This document shows positions 11,780 through 22,254 of a stretch of 64,000 bases of DNA, piece by piece. The notes beneath the pieces are model-generated. The model had not been told where the DNA came from, ran no database searches, and was given only the letters and a program-made list of their open reading frames with translations. Numbering within the stretch: the stretch's first letter is position 1; the number at the start of each line of letters is the position of its first letter. Both the position numbers and the translations under genes were made by a program. Source of the DNA: Ilyonectria destructans (lineage: Eukaryota; Ascomycota; Sordariomycetes; Hypocreales; Nectriaceae); the NCBI GenBank assembly GCA_020740775.1, contig JAHEWK010000022.1:868001-932000 (forward strand), written 5' to 3'.

Positions 11780-11934
11780 AACTTCATGTTGGCGCACACT
11801 CTTACAGCTGTTTGGGGAGGGGGGATAGGGGACGAGGATGGGAGACTTGAGTGGCGGCTTTGTTTGTGGATGGCGAGGAAATAGATGACGCCGGGTGACG
11901 CGTGCTTGAAGCTTGATTATTCAAGGCACCCACA

Positions 11935-12340
11935 TGGACGAAGGAGAGAGGAAGAGGGCGACAAGAGAGGGATGATGAGTGAAGGCAAAATTTCTGACGA
12001 AAAAAAAAAAAAAAAAAAAAAAAAAAGAAATCGAGGAAAAAAGGACAAGAGAAAAGATAAAGAAAAAGGACAAAAAAAAAAAGACAAAAGATAAGAAAAA
12101 AAAAAAAAAAAGGACAAGAAGGGACAAGGGAAAAAAAAAACAGAAAAAGACAAAAAAAAAAAAAGGAAAACTAAGGGAGAAGAGACAAGTAACCAGGGAA
12201 GAAAACGAAGAGAATGGAAGAAAGAAAAGCAATGGCAACACCAAACCACCAACACCAATACCAACTCCCACACACACACACACACACACACTTACACACA
12301 TCCAAAAAAAAAAAAAAAAAAAAAAAAGCGAGGGAAACAT
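11935..12340. repeat. Purine-rich (A/G) tract with poly-A runs and CA microsatellite
   Basis: About 300 bases are almost entirely A and G on the plus strand, with several poly-A runs of 10-24. A CA run follows at about 12270-12295 and another poly-A at 12304-12328. Long Lys-rich (plus) and Phe-rich (minus) open frames here are artefacts. Confidence 0.9.
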
Positions 12341-12424
12341 GGAGGTACAGAGAATCCCCCATACGGAAAACGACAAATCGGGATTCACAACAACAATCTG
12401 CCCCATCATTCGGTAATTGCGGGC

Positions 12425-12663
12425 TGAGTCGTGCGCTGTGCAAGTCTACACAACAGGAGAATAGCTGCTCGTACGGTGGAACGTGGCGCGTATGCAACCG
12501 ACAACTCGCACGATGACAGATTCCCGCGCACCTTGAAGCTTTTCCCGTGGGGTCCCGGGCTAATGGGGTTGAGTTGAAGGCGCAACGAGGGCTAGAGCGC
12601 GATCTACGATTCGACTCGCTCGTTTACTGGGCCAAACGCGTGTTCCGACAACACGCCGGATTT
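12425..12663 (+). mobile_element. Helitron Rep fragment, plus strand
   Basis: Read on the plus strand with one frame change, this gives VERGAYATDN, then DDRFPRTLKLFPWG, then SLVYWAKRVFRQHAGFTT. These correspond in order to the VERGADFADN, FFPRTFPKLFPWG and NYWAKYVLRRHGGRFATHP segments of the intact Helitron proteins farther right. The fragment stops abruptly at 12663, a few bases from the stop codon of an opposite-strand Helitron relic, so the two scraps are joined tail to tail. It has internal stop codons and is not functional. Confidence 0.8.
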
Positions 12664-12668
12664 ACCAC

Positions 12669-15600
12669 CTAACGCAGTCGCCTTGACTCTTGAGAATCGT
12701 CATCAAACCAGCGCAACGCCTCCTGAACCGTCCTGTCGCTCAGTTCCTCCAGTCTCGCCTGCGCCGCAGTCATTTCTTCGGGGACCCTGTTACCCACCAG
12801 GTCTCTCTCCCGCACCTTGGACACGAGCATGATGCCGTCCAGCGTCCGGCAACGTGACAGCTGCACGTACAGGCTGTACGGGTCGCATTGCGAGGGGACG
12901 ACGCGTCCGTCGACGTTTGTCGTCCGCGTCCCTCGCAGCTCTAGAGCTACGTGCTCCAGCGTCCTGCCCTGCACTTTGTAGTCTGTGCACGCAAAAGCCG
13001 CTGCGCACGGCAGACCCTTTCGGCTGACATCGTTCTTCTGCCCCGGCCGCTTCCGCTGGCATTGTATCTTCACGCTCATCGGCGTCAGGAGGATTCGTGC
13101 CTGGCGGCATCCCCACGAATTGGACATCTTTAGTTGTCTCCGACTCCAGGATTATCCCCGCCGGCTGCCCGAAGTAGATCGTCATGTCGGCCGAGATCCG
13201 ATGCCCCGGGTACGCCTTGTCGACAATGACCTCCACCGCCGAGTAGCTGGCACCGTTCACCAGCTTCAGCCCCTGATGCGTATTGTGGTTCACAACGACG
13301 GGCATCCCCGGCACGGACATGAAGACGGCCGGCACCGGTATCGCACTGTCGTCGCCCTGGTTCAGAATCATGATGGCTTCTTCCTCGGTCGGCAGGCCGT
13401 CCTTCCATTTGTGCTCGGATATGAAGATTCGCATCATCGACCGCTGCTGGATCTGGAACGCCAATGTGGCCTCCATGTTCAGGTTCCACCGATTCCTATT
13501 CAACGGCGTCACCACGGTGATGCCCGTCTCCCACGGGATCCTTCTATCCTCCCGATAGCACCTTGAGTTGAGAAGGTCCAAATCCGTGCGGTCCTGCACG
13601 CCCGATCGAATTCGTTTCAGCAGCCTCTGCAATTCCGCATCTCCGGCGGCGCGCACTTGCTCGTTCAGCATGATGACCGTCGTGAACTTCTTCCACAGCG
13701 CGTGCGCCTTGTCGTGCTGGTGCCATTGCTCGGCCTTGAACGAGTTGTCTTCGTCCCACGAGACGGCCACACTTGGAAGGAGGATCGATCTCTCCTGTAC
13801 GGGACGGAATTGGTGGAAGTCTCCGTAGAAAAGGACGATGGGGATCCCCGCCAAAGTCCTGCTGCGATCCGCGGAGCCGGCAGAGCTGCTCGTTTGCCGC
13901 GTGTAGCGTCCGAGCTCCCAGCATGCTCACCTCGTCGATGACTAGCACGTCTTTCTCCTGCCAGTCCATCCGAGACTGGCCATGGACAAATCGCTCCGCC
14001 TGTTTCGGTAGGCGCACACCGTCGAGATCTTTGGCCATGTTCGCGCCTGCCGCATGATCTTTCGAGAACCCGCAAGCAGAGTGGATCGTGATGCCGTTGA
14101 TCCGAGCTGCTGCGGTACCTGACGTCGCCGTTATTAGTAGACGGTTCGAAAGGCCCTTTGCCGCGAAGAGCTCGACGAGTGCCTCGATGACTCGTGTCTT
14201 GCCAGTTCCGCCCTCTCCACCGACGAACTGGCAGAGCTGACCGACGTCGCCTTTTTCGCTGCGTCGTATCAGATCGAGCTGGCGGCAAATGATGAGGAAG
14301 GCGATCGCCTGCCTCTTGTTCAGCGTGAGCCGCGCTACCAGGGCCTTGCCCGCCTCGAGGAAGGAGGTCGAGGCACCAAAGTGGATTTCCATTCCGGCGC
14401 TTGCTCTCGCTTCCGTCTCCTCGGAGTCCGTCGCCGTCATTTGGATGTCCTCTTCTCCGAAGCCAGTGTGCACACTCCGCACGGCCGCGCAGAGATCAGT
14501 CACCTGCGTCACGGCCACGCTTTGTATGCCCTGTATCATCTTCTCCCTCTCCTTGGACGCACAGATTTGCTGCGACTTTATAGCCCTAATCTGATCCTGC
14601 GGTGGTATGGCGGCCCCAGATAATTTGCTCCCGGGCGTGTTTATCCGTCTTGGCCCCAGTTCGGGTATTATGGTGCCCTGGAGCTCACCACACGAGGACA
14701 GGGCCGATTGCTGAAAGCGGCAGAGTTGCTGCATCATTGTCGTGAGCTCCTGTGAGCCGGCCGTGATTTGGCTCGCTTCGATTGCACTTCTGACGACGTC
14801 GATCAGTCGCATTATGTTTCCGGTGCTGTCTGCCCGGTAAGCAGATGTGGGCTCTTCACCCGCCTCCCCCACGCCATCCTCGTCGCCATATACGCCCGTG
14901 AAGTCACCGTCGCCGGATGAGGCTGCCCATTGCTTGGCGTCACGTTTTGCATCTTCGGCCGACCGTCGGAGTAGTTGCACGTTGTCGACGAGACATGATA
15001 TTCTCGGAGTTAGCTCCACTCGTGCCTGCGCCCAAATTCTATTGATGTCGCCGCTTGCTTCGCTCAAGAAAGACTCCCACGGCACGAACAGCGCAAGGTG
15101 CTGCACAGCTGCCCTTCAACGTCGAAGTTAGCCTCTTTAACACGGCCTTCCTGCTCCGTCAGCGTCAGACGCACCTCCGATAGCACGACCCTTCCTCGTC
15201 TTCGTCGAAATCCTTGCTTAAATACCCGTCGAGGCAGACAGTGGCTTGCTTGCCCAGCCGTCTGAGCACCTGCACCCAACGTCTTCCTGGAGCCCACCCG
15301 CTCTCGAATGGTACCTCTCCCCAGGTGGCGGGCCTCTCGTCCCTGTCGTTGCGCTTGAGCCTGACCAGGGACGCATAGTCGTAGAGACACAGGCCTCGCA
15401 GGACATCTCCCCGGTGACAATATGCCTCGACCCGACAAATTCTTTGGCCTGCTTCTTCAACAAGTATTGACTCGTCCACGGAACCGTCTGCGGTTGCTCC
15501 GCCGCTTTCTTGTCGGAGATGCTGCCATTGTCGGAAGACCTGCCAGTAGAGCAACGACACGTTCAGGAACGCCCAGGCACTGCTGTTCGTCAATTCAGTC

Positions 15601-17400
15601 GAGTATCCCAGGACGTCCGCGACGACCTCGACCTGCGATAACGGCCGCTCCGTAAACACGTGGTTCGCCACCTTCATCAAGAACTGTCGCGTCTTGTTCT
15701 GGCTGCCATCGTCACCGGCATCATTGTCCCCACGAGCCTCCCCGCTGTCGGCAGTTCCGGCTCCTTCTCTGACAGGTAAGAGTTCTGCCGCGGCGGCTGC
15801 GCGCTTCCACACCGGGTCCTCTACCTTGGTCGCGTAATTCGTGACATAATAGACGAGGGCCATGGTCTTGCGCTGCGTGGCAATAAAAGAGATGTCGTGG
15901 TTGTGTCGGAGCCCCACGGCCACGGCCTTATTCCACCGATTCACCATGCTGTGCGACCTCCGAATCCGTAGCACTCCGTCCGCCATGAATTCCGTCTTCT
16001 CGACTAGTCTCCATGGCGCCTTGAAACGACACAGGTCGCTCTTCGGCCCCTTTTTGGCCAGCGAGTACTTAACACACGTAGGGCTATGGGTGTGGATCTG
16101 TGTTGCACCGGCACAGAAATTGGCTTCGTCGTCAAATGAGGCTGAAAATCGCTGGTCGTCGTGCAGCAGCTGCGATATGTCCGATGTCACCGATCGCTCT
16201 GCCTGAATTGCACAGAAACCTTCCTGGTTCAGATCCTGCCTTGGTCGTCAGCTTCGTCGCGCTCGACTGATAAGGGACGGTTTACGGTCGACCTCTTGCC
16301 TCCTCTCCCCAAAAAACATACCTCGGAAAGGGTACTGTCGACATATTGGATGATGCGATCTCGGTATGCCGCTTGGTCCTTGGCGTCGGTGTCGGCGAGC
16401 ATCGAACTCAGATGCGCGTTTCCGTGCAGCCAGAGCAGTCCATGAACATGAAGCGCCCCTCGTTCGTTGACCGTCTCTGCTTCAACAGTCCTACCTCGCA
16501 AATCGGTGGCCTTTCCCGCTCCGAGTATGGCCTCTTCAACCAATCGTGGCCCTCCAACTCCAAATGGGAACAGGGTGGGGAACGTCTTAGCGAAGAACGA
16601 GGTCTCAAACGAATCGGCAAATTCGTCGCCACGCGAAACTTGGATGTACGGCTCAGCCATCACCATGCCCTCGCACCCCCTCCGCCGAGGAACCGACCCA
16701 CGTTCTCGGGACTGCACTGCCATCACCAGCACCCTCCCCCCCGATGGCGTCGCAAGCAAAGCGCAATTTCTCGACGTCCTCTACATCCGGCGGTCAGTCC
16801 AGCGCAAGCATGCCAGAGGAGGTCACCTCATTGATCGCTTTCGCAGCATGATCGGGCATAACGTCACTTCCACCCGGGACCTCGTCTTCTTCGTCTCCCC
16901 CGGCTCCCTGAGCCTGGCCGCCCGTCGCGTTTTGTCCCTCGTTGAGCAGAGCCATGATCTCCTCGATCTCCACCGAGCCCTCGTCGTCCATGGCCCGCTC
17001 CACGGGCGGCACAACTTGCGCCGTTCGCGTCTTCTCCCACGCCGACGGCTCATTTCGCTCCATGCGATCGTACACCAACGACGGCACCCCGTGTAGCGGC
17101 GCACCCCAGCTCTCCATCTCCGCTGCGTCAATCTCGATCTCGGCGTAATGCGGGTTGTTCTTCTTCAGCCAGACGAGCGCCCTCTCAACGACTCGTCGCC
17201 TCACCGACAATAAACCGGACAGGTCGCTTGGCGCTGGCTTCTCCTCACCCTGCCACGAGACATGGATCTCTTCCATAACTTGCACGAGTGGGTGGGGGAG
17301 CACTTGGTCGCCAGCTCCTGCACATTATTCGGAAACACTGCAAATACGGCAAACTTCAAATAACCACACCCATAGCCAACCTCGTTCCTCAAGGCTCTTT
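12669..17400 (-). pseudogene. Degenerate Helitron Rep-helicase gene (H4)
   Basis: Minus-strand reading recovers, in order: the end of the DUF6570-like region (PHPLVQVMEEIHVSW); the acidic linker ending TSSGMLALD; FAKTFPTLFPFGVGGP; the HUH motif RGALHVHGLLWLHG; LCRFKAPW; the two-tyrosine motif YYVTNYATK; then a Pif1-type helicase with Walker A GGEGGTGKT, Walker B VLVIDEVSMLG and C-terminal SLYVQLSRCRTL. Defects: truncation at the 5' end near 17400, a frameshift near 17317, loss of roughly 240 codons between GGP and the HUH motif (near 16490), a frame change near 16210, and frameshifts near 13846 (helicase motif III) and 13120. A 61-bp intron (GTGCGT...GCTAAC...AG, about 15180-15120) sits exactly where the intact copies have theirs. 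The sequence is clearly diverged from H1-H3, so it is an older subfamily. Confidence 0.9.
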
Positions 17401-17515
17401 GCGCAAGCCGCGACCGGCTTGCCTCTCCTGTTCAGCAAGATCCGACACCTGACTCGCCGACTCGTCAGATCCGCGAAGCTGTCCAACGACTTCGGCAAGC
17501 GGCATGATCTTCGGT
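17401..17515 (-). mobile_element. Helitron fragment, minus strand, out of order
   Basis: The minus strand reads AEVVGQLRGSDESASQVSD then LAEQERQA, matching the segment after the two-tyrosine motif of the intact proteins (ADVLRQLRES...LAEQDAQRQA). It lies upstream of the DUF6570 portion of the neighbouring relic although it belongs far downstream, so it comes from another copy or a rearrangement. A near-identical stretch ends the relic at 33592. Confidence 0.7.
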
Positions 17516-17519
17516 TTTT

Positions 17520-18547
17520 TTTTTATAGCACTAATCTTCTGCGGCTGTTGTCTCTGTGGTGGTGTTTTCGGCGCTCATTTCTCGCTGAGTGCTTGCTGCC
17601 GATAATGTTGCTGCTATTCTGTCGTTTGCTTCTTTCCTTCTTCCCTTGTTCCTTTTCTGTCATTGTTTCTTTTCCCGCTATCGATGGTTTTGTCGCAGTC
17701 TTCCCTCTGATATCCCTCCACCGTTGTGTTTGCCGATCGTTTCTTGCTCTTTTTTTTTTCTCCTTGTTTCGCTGCTCATGCCTCTGTTTCCGTCTTTGAT
17801 GCTGTTTCCCCCTCGCTGCTCATGCCTCTATTGACGTCATACTTGCTGCTATTTCCCCTCTTTCTCTTTCTCTTCAACGACACCTTTACTACTCACACAT
17901 TTCTTGACCACTTTCTTGGTGCTGGCATTCCTGTTACTAGTGTTGGCGCTGGTTCGTTGCCGCTTTCGGGGTTTCGCGCTATTGCATTCGCTTTGCAGCC
18001 ATCTGTCGTTCAAGTCCTCATTGTCGACATATCTCATACCTACGCCTCGCTCCTAACAAAGTGTGGCCCGCGTTTGTGAGTAGCGCAACTATGACAACTG
18101 CCTATCCTCTTCTTTCCCCCATCATCAGGTCTTTTTCTGACAGTACGAAAACCAATTGGTTGACTGGTTGGCTAACTAAGTACTATCAAGACTATCTCGT
18201 CGCGAACATGGCTGGGTGTTGCGATTTCTCCATCTCCGGAGGTGTGGCTATTTAGGACAATCCAGCGCGACAAAATATGGTGTCACAGGTCTTCGCGCCC
18301 GACGACGGTCGTCCGGTCGCCGAATGACCGCACGGCCCCCATACGAATCCCTGGTCAAATCTGAAGGCCCGGTCCTTCAGAATTCAATAGGGATTCGCTC
18401 GGATGACCGGCGTTTCAGGCCGAAATTGAGGGTCCGTGGCCACCAAAGGCGGTGCAGGGCCTTCATTTTTGGACAGATCACCATCATTTTGGCAGGAGCA
18501 TCAATTATCCCCATTACCGACCAACCATAACCCGCCACCACAACGCA
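17520..18547. other. Pyrimidine-rich intergenic stretch, no gene supported
   Basis: From 17510 to about 17900 the plus strand is strongly C/T-rich with poly-T runs. Open frames are Ser/Leu/Phe-rich and have no motif. From 18250 to 18547 the base composition is more even and leads into the Crypton-like fragment; it may be that element's 5' leader. Confidence 0.4.
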
Positions 18548-18690
18548 ATGGAATCTACGGATTCGAACGCAATTAAGGATCCCAGGGTTAGGGCGGCTAT
18601 CGAGCACTACCTACTGGATCTAGAAAGTACCACGCCGCCGAATACGTTGAGGAATTACAAGCCTAAGCAGAAGGAATGGCAGGTTAGTAC
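18548..18690 (+). pseudogene. N-terminal fragment of a Crypton-like tyrosine recombinase
   Basis: From an ATG at 18548 the frame reads MESTDSNAIKDPRVRAAIEH and continues through PPNTLRNYKPKQKEWQ. The NT-(L/A)-x-x-Y-x-PKQ-(R/K)-E motif is typical of the core-binding region at the start of fungal Crypton and related tyrosine recombinases (known family pattern, recalled rather than searched). A splice-donor-like GTTAGT follows directly. No catalytic R...HxxR...Y domain follows within the next kilobase, so this is a truncated remnant or a first exon left behind. Confidence 0.5.
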
Positions 18691-18699
18691 ATGCAGACA

Positions 18700-19594
18700 G
18701 ATGCAGATGCATCTGCAACACCTATATACACAGAGGAGGCTCTATATCTCCTAAGCCCTTCTTATGCTCACTTTCGTGCTCTTTACTTGGATTTGAGAGG
18801 CCGTCGGTGAAGCGGTGTCTTGAATCTGTAGGCCATGGCTGTTCTTCTTCTAAATGACTTATCTAAATGACACCGATGAAATGAAGGCCAAACAAACTTC
18901 AGGTTATTATCGAGTGAGCGCTAAGTCGAGCTTCGTAGGATTCACACACACACACACACACGCACGCACGCACGCTCACCAGGTGCCACCCGGTGAGTAA
19001 TCAGGGCGTATAAAGGGAAGATTCGACATTATGATTGGCCTCGCTTAGCTTTGCTTGAAAGAAACGTTTGCGTTGCAGAAGCTAGAGGAAAAGATTGCTT
19101 AAAGCTGCCACAGTTGTCTGGGAGATGGCATTGGCAAGTATGTTGGCAGTCAAACGAGGAACTCTGAGGAAAAGTTGACCGCGTTCGCCTAAACAGACAA
19201 AACCTAAATTATGCTACGATTTGCTTAAGACATAGCAAGCAAGTGAGCTTCGCCATTGCCCGCCACGACCCAGCTTCCGAGGAACGTGCCTCTTTGTCAA
19301 CGGTTCGTACAGTAAGTAACATGTCAAAAATTTCCATGCACCTGTATAACAGCCTAAAGCTCGAATTTGATCCTTTGCCAATTAGCATTTTCTTTTACAT
19401 GTAAGTTAATAAAAGATAAAAAGTTATAATATAAGTTGGTAGTATTAATTTCCACCTCTTGAAAGTATTTTATATTTCTTTTTGTTTCTCTTTGGAAATC
19501 ATTCGAAAGAAAAGAATGGTAGTTATAATTATAACGGCAGGGTTCGTTATGGTTCACACCATCGGTGCAGTTATCCTCAACTCGCCCTGCTGCG
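18700..19594. other. Intergenic region with a CA/CACG microsatellite
   Basis: A short CA run followed by CGCA repeats lies at 18943-18974. From 19340 to 19510 the sequence is AT-rich and leads into the next gene, as an upstream region or first-intron candidate would. No other feature was recognised. Confidence 0.5.
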
Positions 19595-20552
19595 ATGCCC
19601 ACTTCTCACTGTGCGCCGGAAAACTGGATGTCCGACCTCATCCAAAAAATTGCCCTGGCTCCACATGATGAACTAAGAACACAGCTGGGCTTCCTTTTAG
19701 CGCAGAACTCATCCCCTCATGAAAGACAACGACTTTTCCAAGCCACACAAAAAGTCTTTCACTTTATTTCACAGCTGAACCAGACAGACCGAGAAACCGG
19801 AGACGATGGCGAACACACTCAACCTAAGGGGCAAAATATTGATCCCATTCAAACCGAGCAGGCGGTGTCTAGAGTCAAGCTTATCCGCCAATCCTTTGAT
19901 GAATTTGTCTGCGACGCCGAGTCTCAGGTTGAAGGGCTCAGCGACCCAAATGACACGGAGAAATTCATATTCACGAAGATGTCGGACCCCACTGGCGGCA
20001 CCGGGGCTATCGAGTCGAACGGCCATCAGTTGATTTCCCAACTGAACCGAGTAGGCCAATCACAACAAAGAGGGAGTCTCTACTACGCGATGACTGCTGT
20101 CAAATTTATACGATGGTTTGAGTCTACAATTCAACAATCACCCCAAACGCAAAATGCTGAAGCGGAACTAGGACGCAAACTTCTTCAACCTCCTTCTAGA
20201 ACGGGGTTGAGACAGCGCCGTCTAGCGTTAACCCGATATTTGATTCAAGGGCGGAAATGGAACAAGCTCGTTCAAAGGTTTGGCTACGGCATCCTACTCA
20301 TGCAGCCAATGTAGGCCCTAGGTGACGATAGCTAAAGGCAAAATGCTAATGTGTACTAGGAAACTTGCCGCACTCACAAAAGACGGTGTAAACGATCTAA
20401 TAAGACTGCTACCTGAGAGTTCTGAAAAAATGGTTGTCTTAACATTTTTGAACACTCAGTGGACTCATCTCATAACGGAAGACAGATCGAATGTAGAGGG
20501 ATTCCGGAATGAGTTGCAGCGGGAATTCCCAGACCTAGATTTGATTGATTAG
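19595..20552 (+). CDS. Hypothetical 302-aa protein, one intron
   Basis: Exon 1 is 19595-20310 (ATG CCC ACT...). A 49-bp intron 20311-20359 begins GTAGGC, has a GCTAAT branch-like site and ends CTAG. Exon 2 is 20360-20552, ending in TAG. The splice keeps phase exactly (AT|G) and joins two open frames that would otherwise be cut by a stop. The product is soluble and mostly helical-looking. It starts with an amphipathic region (SDLIQKIALAPHDELRTQLG), has a central acidic stretch, then a basic segment RTGLRQRRLALTRYLIQGRK, and ends in an acidic tail. I recognise no domain. An upstream GTG-started extension to 19565 is in frame but lacks an ATG, and a further 5' exon is possible. The function is unknown. 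Confidence 0.6.
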
Positions 20553-20888
20553 TACAAGAAATAGTCACTATGGTTACGCTTTACCCATCTAGGCTGACGT
20601 GTATATACATTAAAGAACTCATCGATCAGTACTGTGATGGCTACTAGGGCCCCCTTACCTCCTAGTACCTCGTTTTCCTTGCTCATTTGTTGGTCTAGAC
20701 TCGCGTCTTCCTCTCCGCCAATTCTTCATCTGTTATAACCTTCTACGACTTGACATCTAGCGTTTTCTTTTCCAATGATAATCGGGAGTTCATTTCCTGG
20801 TCTTCCGTTTCCTAATGTCCCAACTACCTGTTTCCTCCGCCCCAGTCTCTCACCTGATGTTCTCTCCAATCCCGGACGGCGTATTTTT

Positions 20889-20948
20889 GGGAGAGGTGTC
20901 GCTGGGAGAGGTGTCGCTGGGAGAGGTGTCGCTGGGAGAGGTGTCGCT
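20889..20948. repeat. 15-bp tandem repeat, 4 copies
   Basis: The unit GGGAGAGGTGTCGCT is repeated four times exactly. The minus-strand frame across it reads (PATPL)n within a proline-rich open frame of 20726-21139 that lacks a good ATG start. The surrounding 20560-21225 otherwise holds nothing I recognise. Confidence 0.9.
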
Positions 20949-21225
20949 GGTGGAGTGCTGGGCGGTGGCAATGAAGGTGCAGTAGTCGCTGGTGGCATCA
21001 AGGGTACCATATTCGTTGGTGGTGATGAGGGCGGAGGGTCGGCCGGTGAAGAAGTCGTTGCGTACATTCCCGGGGGGGGGGACGCAGTTTTATGCGAGGG
21101 GTGTCCTCGATCCTGTGCGCCGTCTCCCGGATCGTCCAAGAAATCCGAACTGCCAGAGATGGAAACCTCTTCATCTTCGTGTGGATTGCGGGATGCACAC
21201 TAAACCATCAACTAATCAGACCCCA

Positions 21226-22251
21226 TTACATAAACGGGATTGTAATCGATTCACGGCTATACACCTCGCCATTTGGCTGTCTAAGCCGAATTACTATATG
21301 CATTTCGTACTCATGCTCGAACATATGCTGTAGTTCGTACACCATTGTAGATGATGTTCGGAAGCCTTTCGTAACATCAGGTTCGTCGTCCCGGTAGTAC
21401 ACCACACCCCATTGGCGTATAGGGTAGTCAGGGAATGGGCCTGTATTGATCAGCCAATGCCCACGTACATGGGCATCGCTATCAGACCTCATCCCAAACG
21501 TATTAAATGAATCTTCCTCCTCTCTAATCTCCACTGCAAGCGGATTTGCAACTGTGCAGTATTTCTTATTAAAGACTGCAATCATTCCATTGTCGTTCTT
21601 GGTTGTACACTTATACCAGCCGTAATCAGCGCACACCTCTGGATGATGATGCCTAATATCCGTTATAGGCGTGAGATGATCATTCGGGACCGCAAAAACG
21701 GTAGACAGAATACCATATCCAGCTTCTCCATGTCCACATCGAGCTGGATTAGGCAAGTGGTTGCTGTTCCCCTCGATGTATGGTTCACCTTGTATGCGGA
21801 GTATTTGTGGCTGGGCATCTGCCCATGGGATGAGGGCTCCAGTCTCGTGTACGCAATCACGCCCTGAGAACGCGCTGACTGGCGTATGTAGCGGTGTCTC
21901 TTTTTTGACTAGTGGCGGTATTACCGCTATCCATATTCGCAACGGATAGTCAGACGGATTGTGGTTGATCCATGGGTACATGATCCTTCTTCGAAGAGTC
22001 TCGAGATCTCGGCCTACCATAGTTACAGTGAACCCAGCTTGCTTCATTTTTAGAAGCCAGTCTTTTAGCTCTGGAAAGTCTCTGATCGGAGACATATACT
22101 TGTTTCTGATATAGCCTGACATCTTAGCTCGAACTGCATACATAAATCGAGATGAGTCTGTAGCGGAGAGATTCTCCATGATTGATTTGATAATTTCATA
22201 GTCGGTAACGAACCTCCTGGCAGTAAGACTCGTGTTCATATCGTTCGACAT
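21226..22251 (-). CDS. Hypothetical 341-aa protein, possibly F-box-like
   Basis: This is a single open exon from ATG at 22251 to a stop at 21226. The N-terminus (residues about 12-50: RFVTDYEIIKSIMENLSATD, then SSRFMYAVRAKM) has the pattern of a degenerate fungal F-box: a leading helix, a Leu-Ser-x-x-Asp turn, then a hydrophobic helix. The rest has conserved-looking features: two Trp-containing strands (RIWIAVIPPLV, QWGVVYYRD), a central Cys/His-rich stretch (RCGHGEAGYG, RHHHPEVCADYGWYKC), and a C-terminal beta-type tail. If it is an F-box protein it would be a substrate adaptor of an SCF ubiquitin ligase, but the motif is weak and the assignment tentative. It is convergent with the spliced gene at 19595. 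There is no sign of decay. Confidence 0.6.
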   Translation of the reverse strand: MSNDMNTSLTARRFVTDYEIIKSIMENLSATDSSRFMYAVRAKMSGYIRNKYMSPIRDFPELKDWLLKMKQAGFTVTMVGRDLETLRRRIMYPWINHNPSDYPLRIWIAVIPPLVKKETPLHTPVSAFSGRDCVHETGALIPWADAQPQILRIQGEPYIEGNSNHLPNPARCGHGEAGYGILSTVFAVPNDHLTPITDIRHHHPEVCADYGWYKCTTKNDNGMIAVFNKKYCTVANPLAVEIREEEDSFNTFGMRSDSDAHVRGHWLINTGPFPDYPIRQWGVVYYRDDEPDVTKGFRTSSTMVYELQHMFEHEYEMHIVIRLRQPNGEVYSRESITIPFM

Positions 22252-22254
22252 GCT

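Noticed and set aside
11917..12416. Lys-rich and Phe-rich long open frames
   Set aside because: They come from a homopurine tract with poly-A runs; there is no domain and no balanced codon use.
20726..21139. A proline-rich minus-strand frame with PATPL repeats
   Set aside because: It starts at a non-ATG codon, the repeats are a 15-bp minisatellite, and there is no splice context linking it to the gene at 21226.
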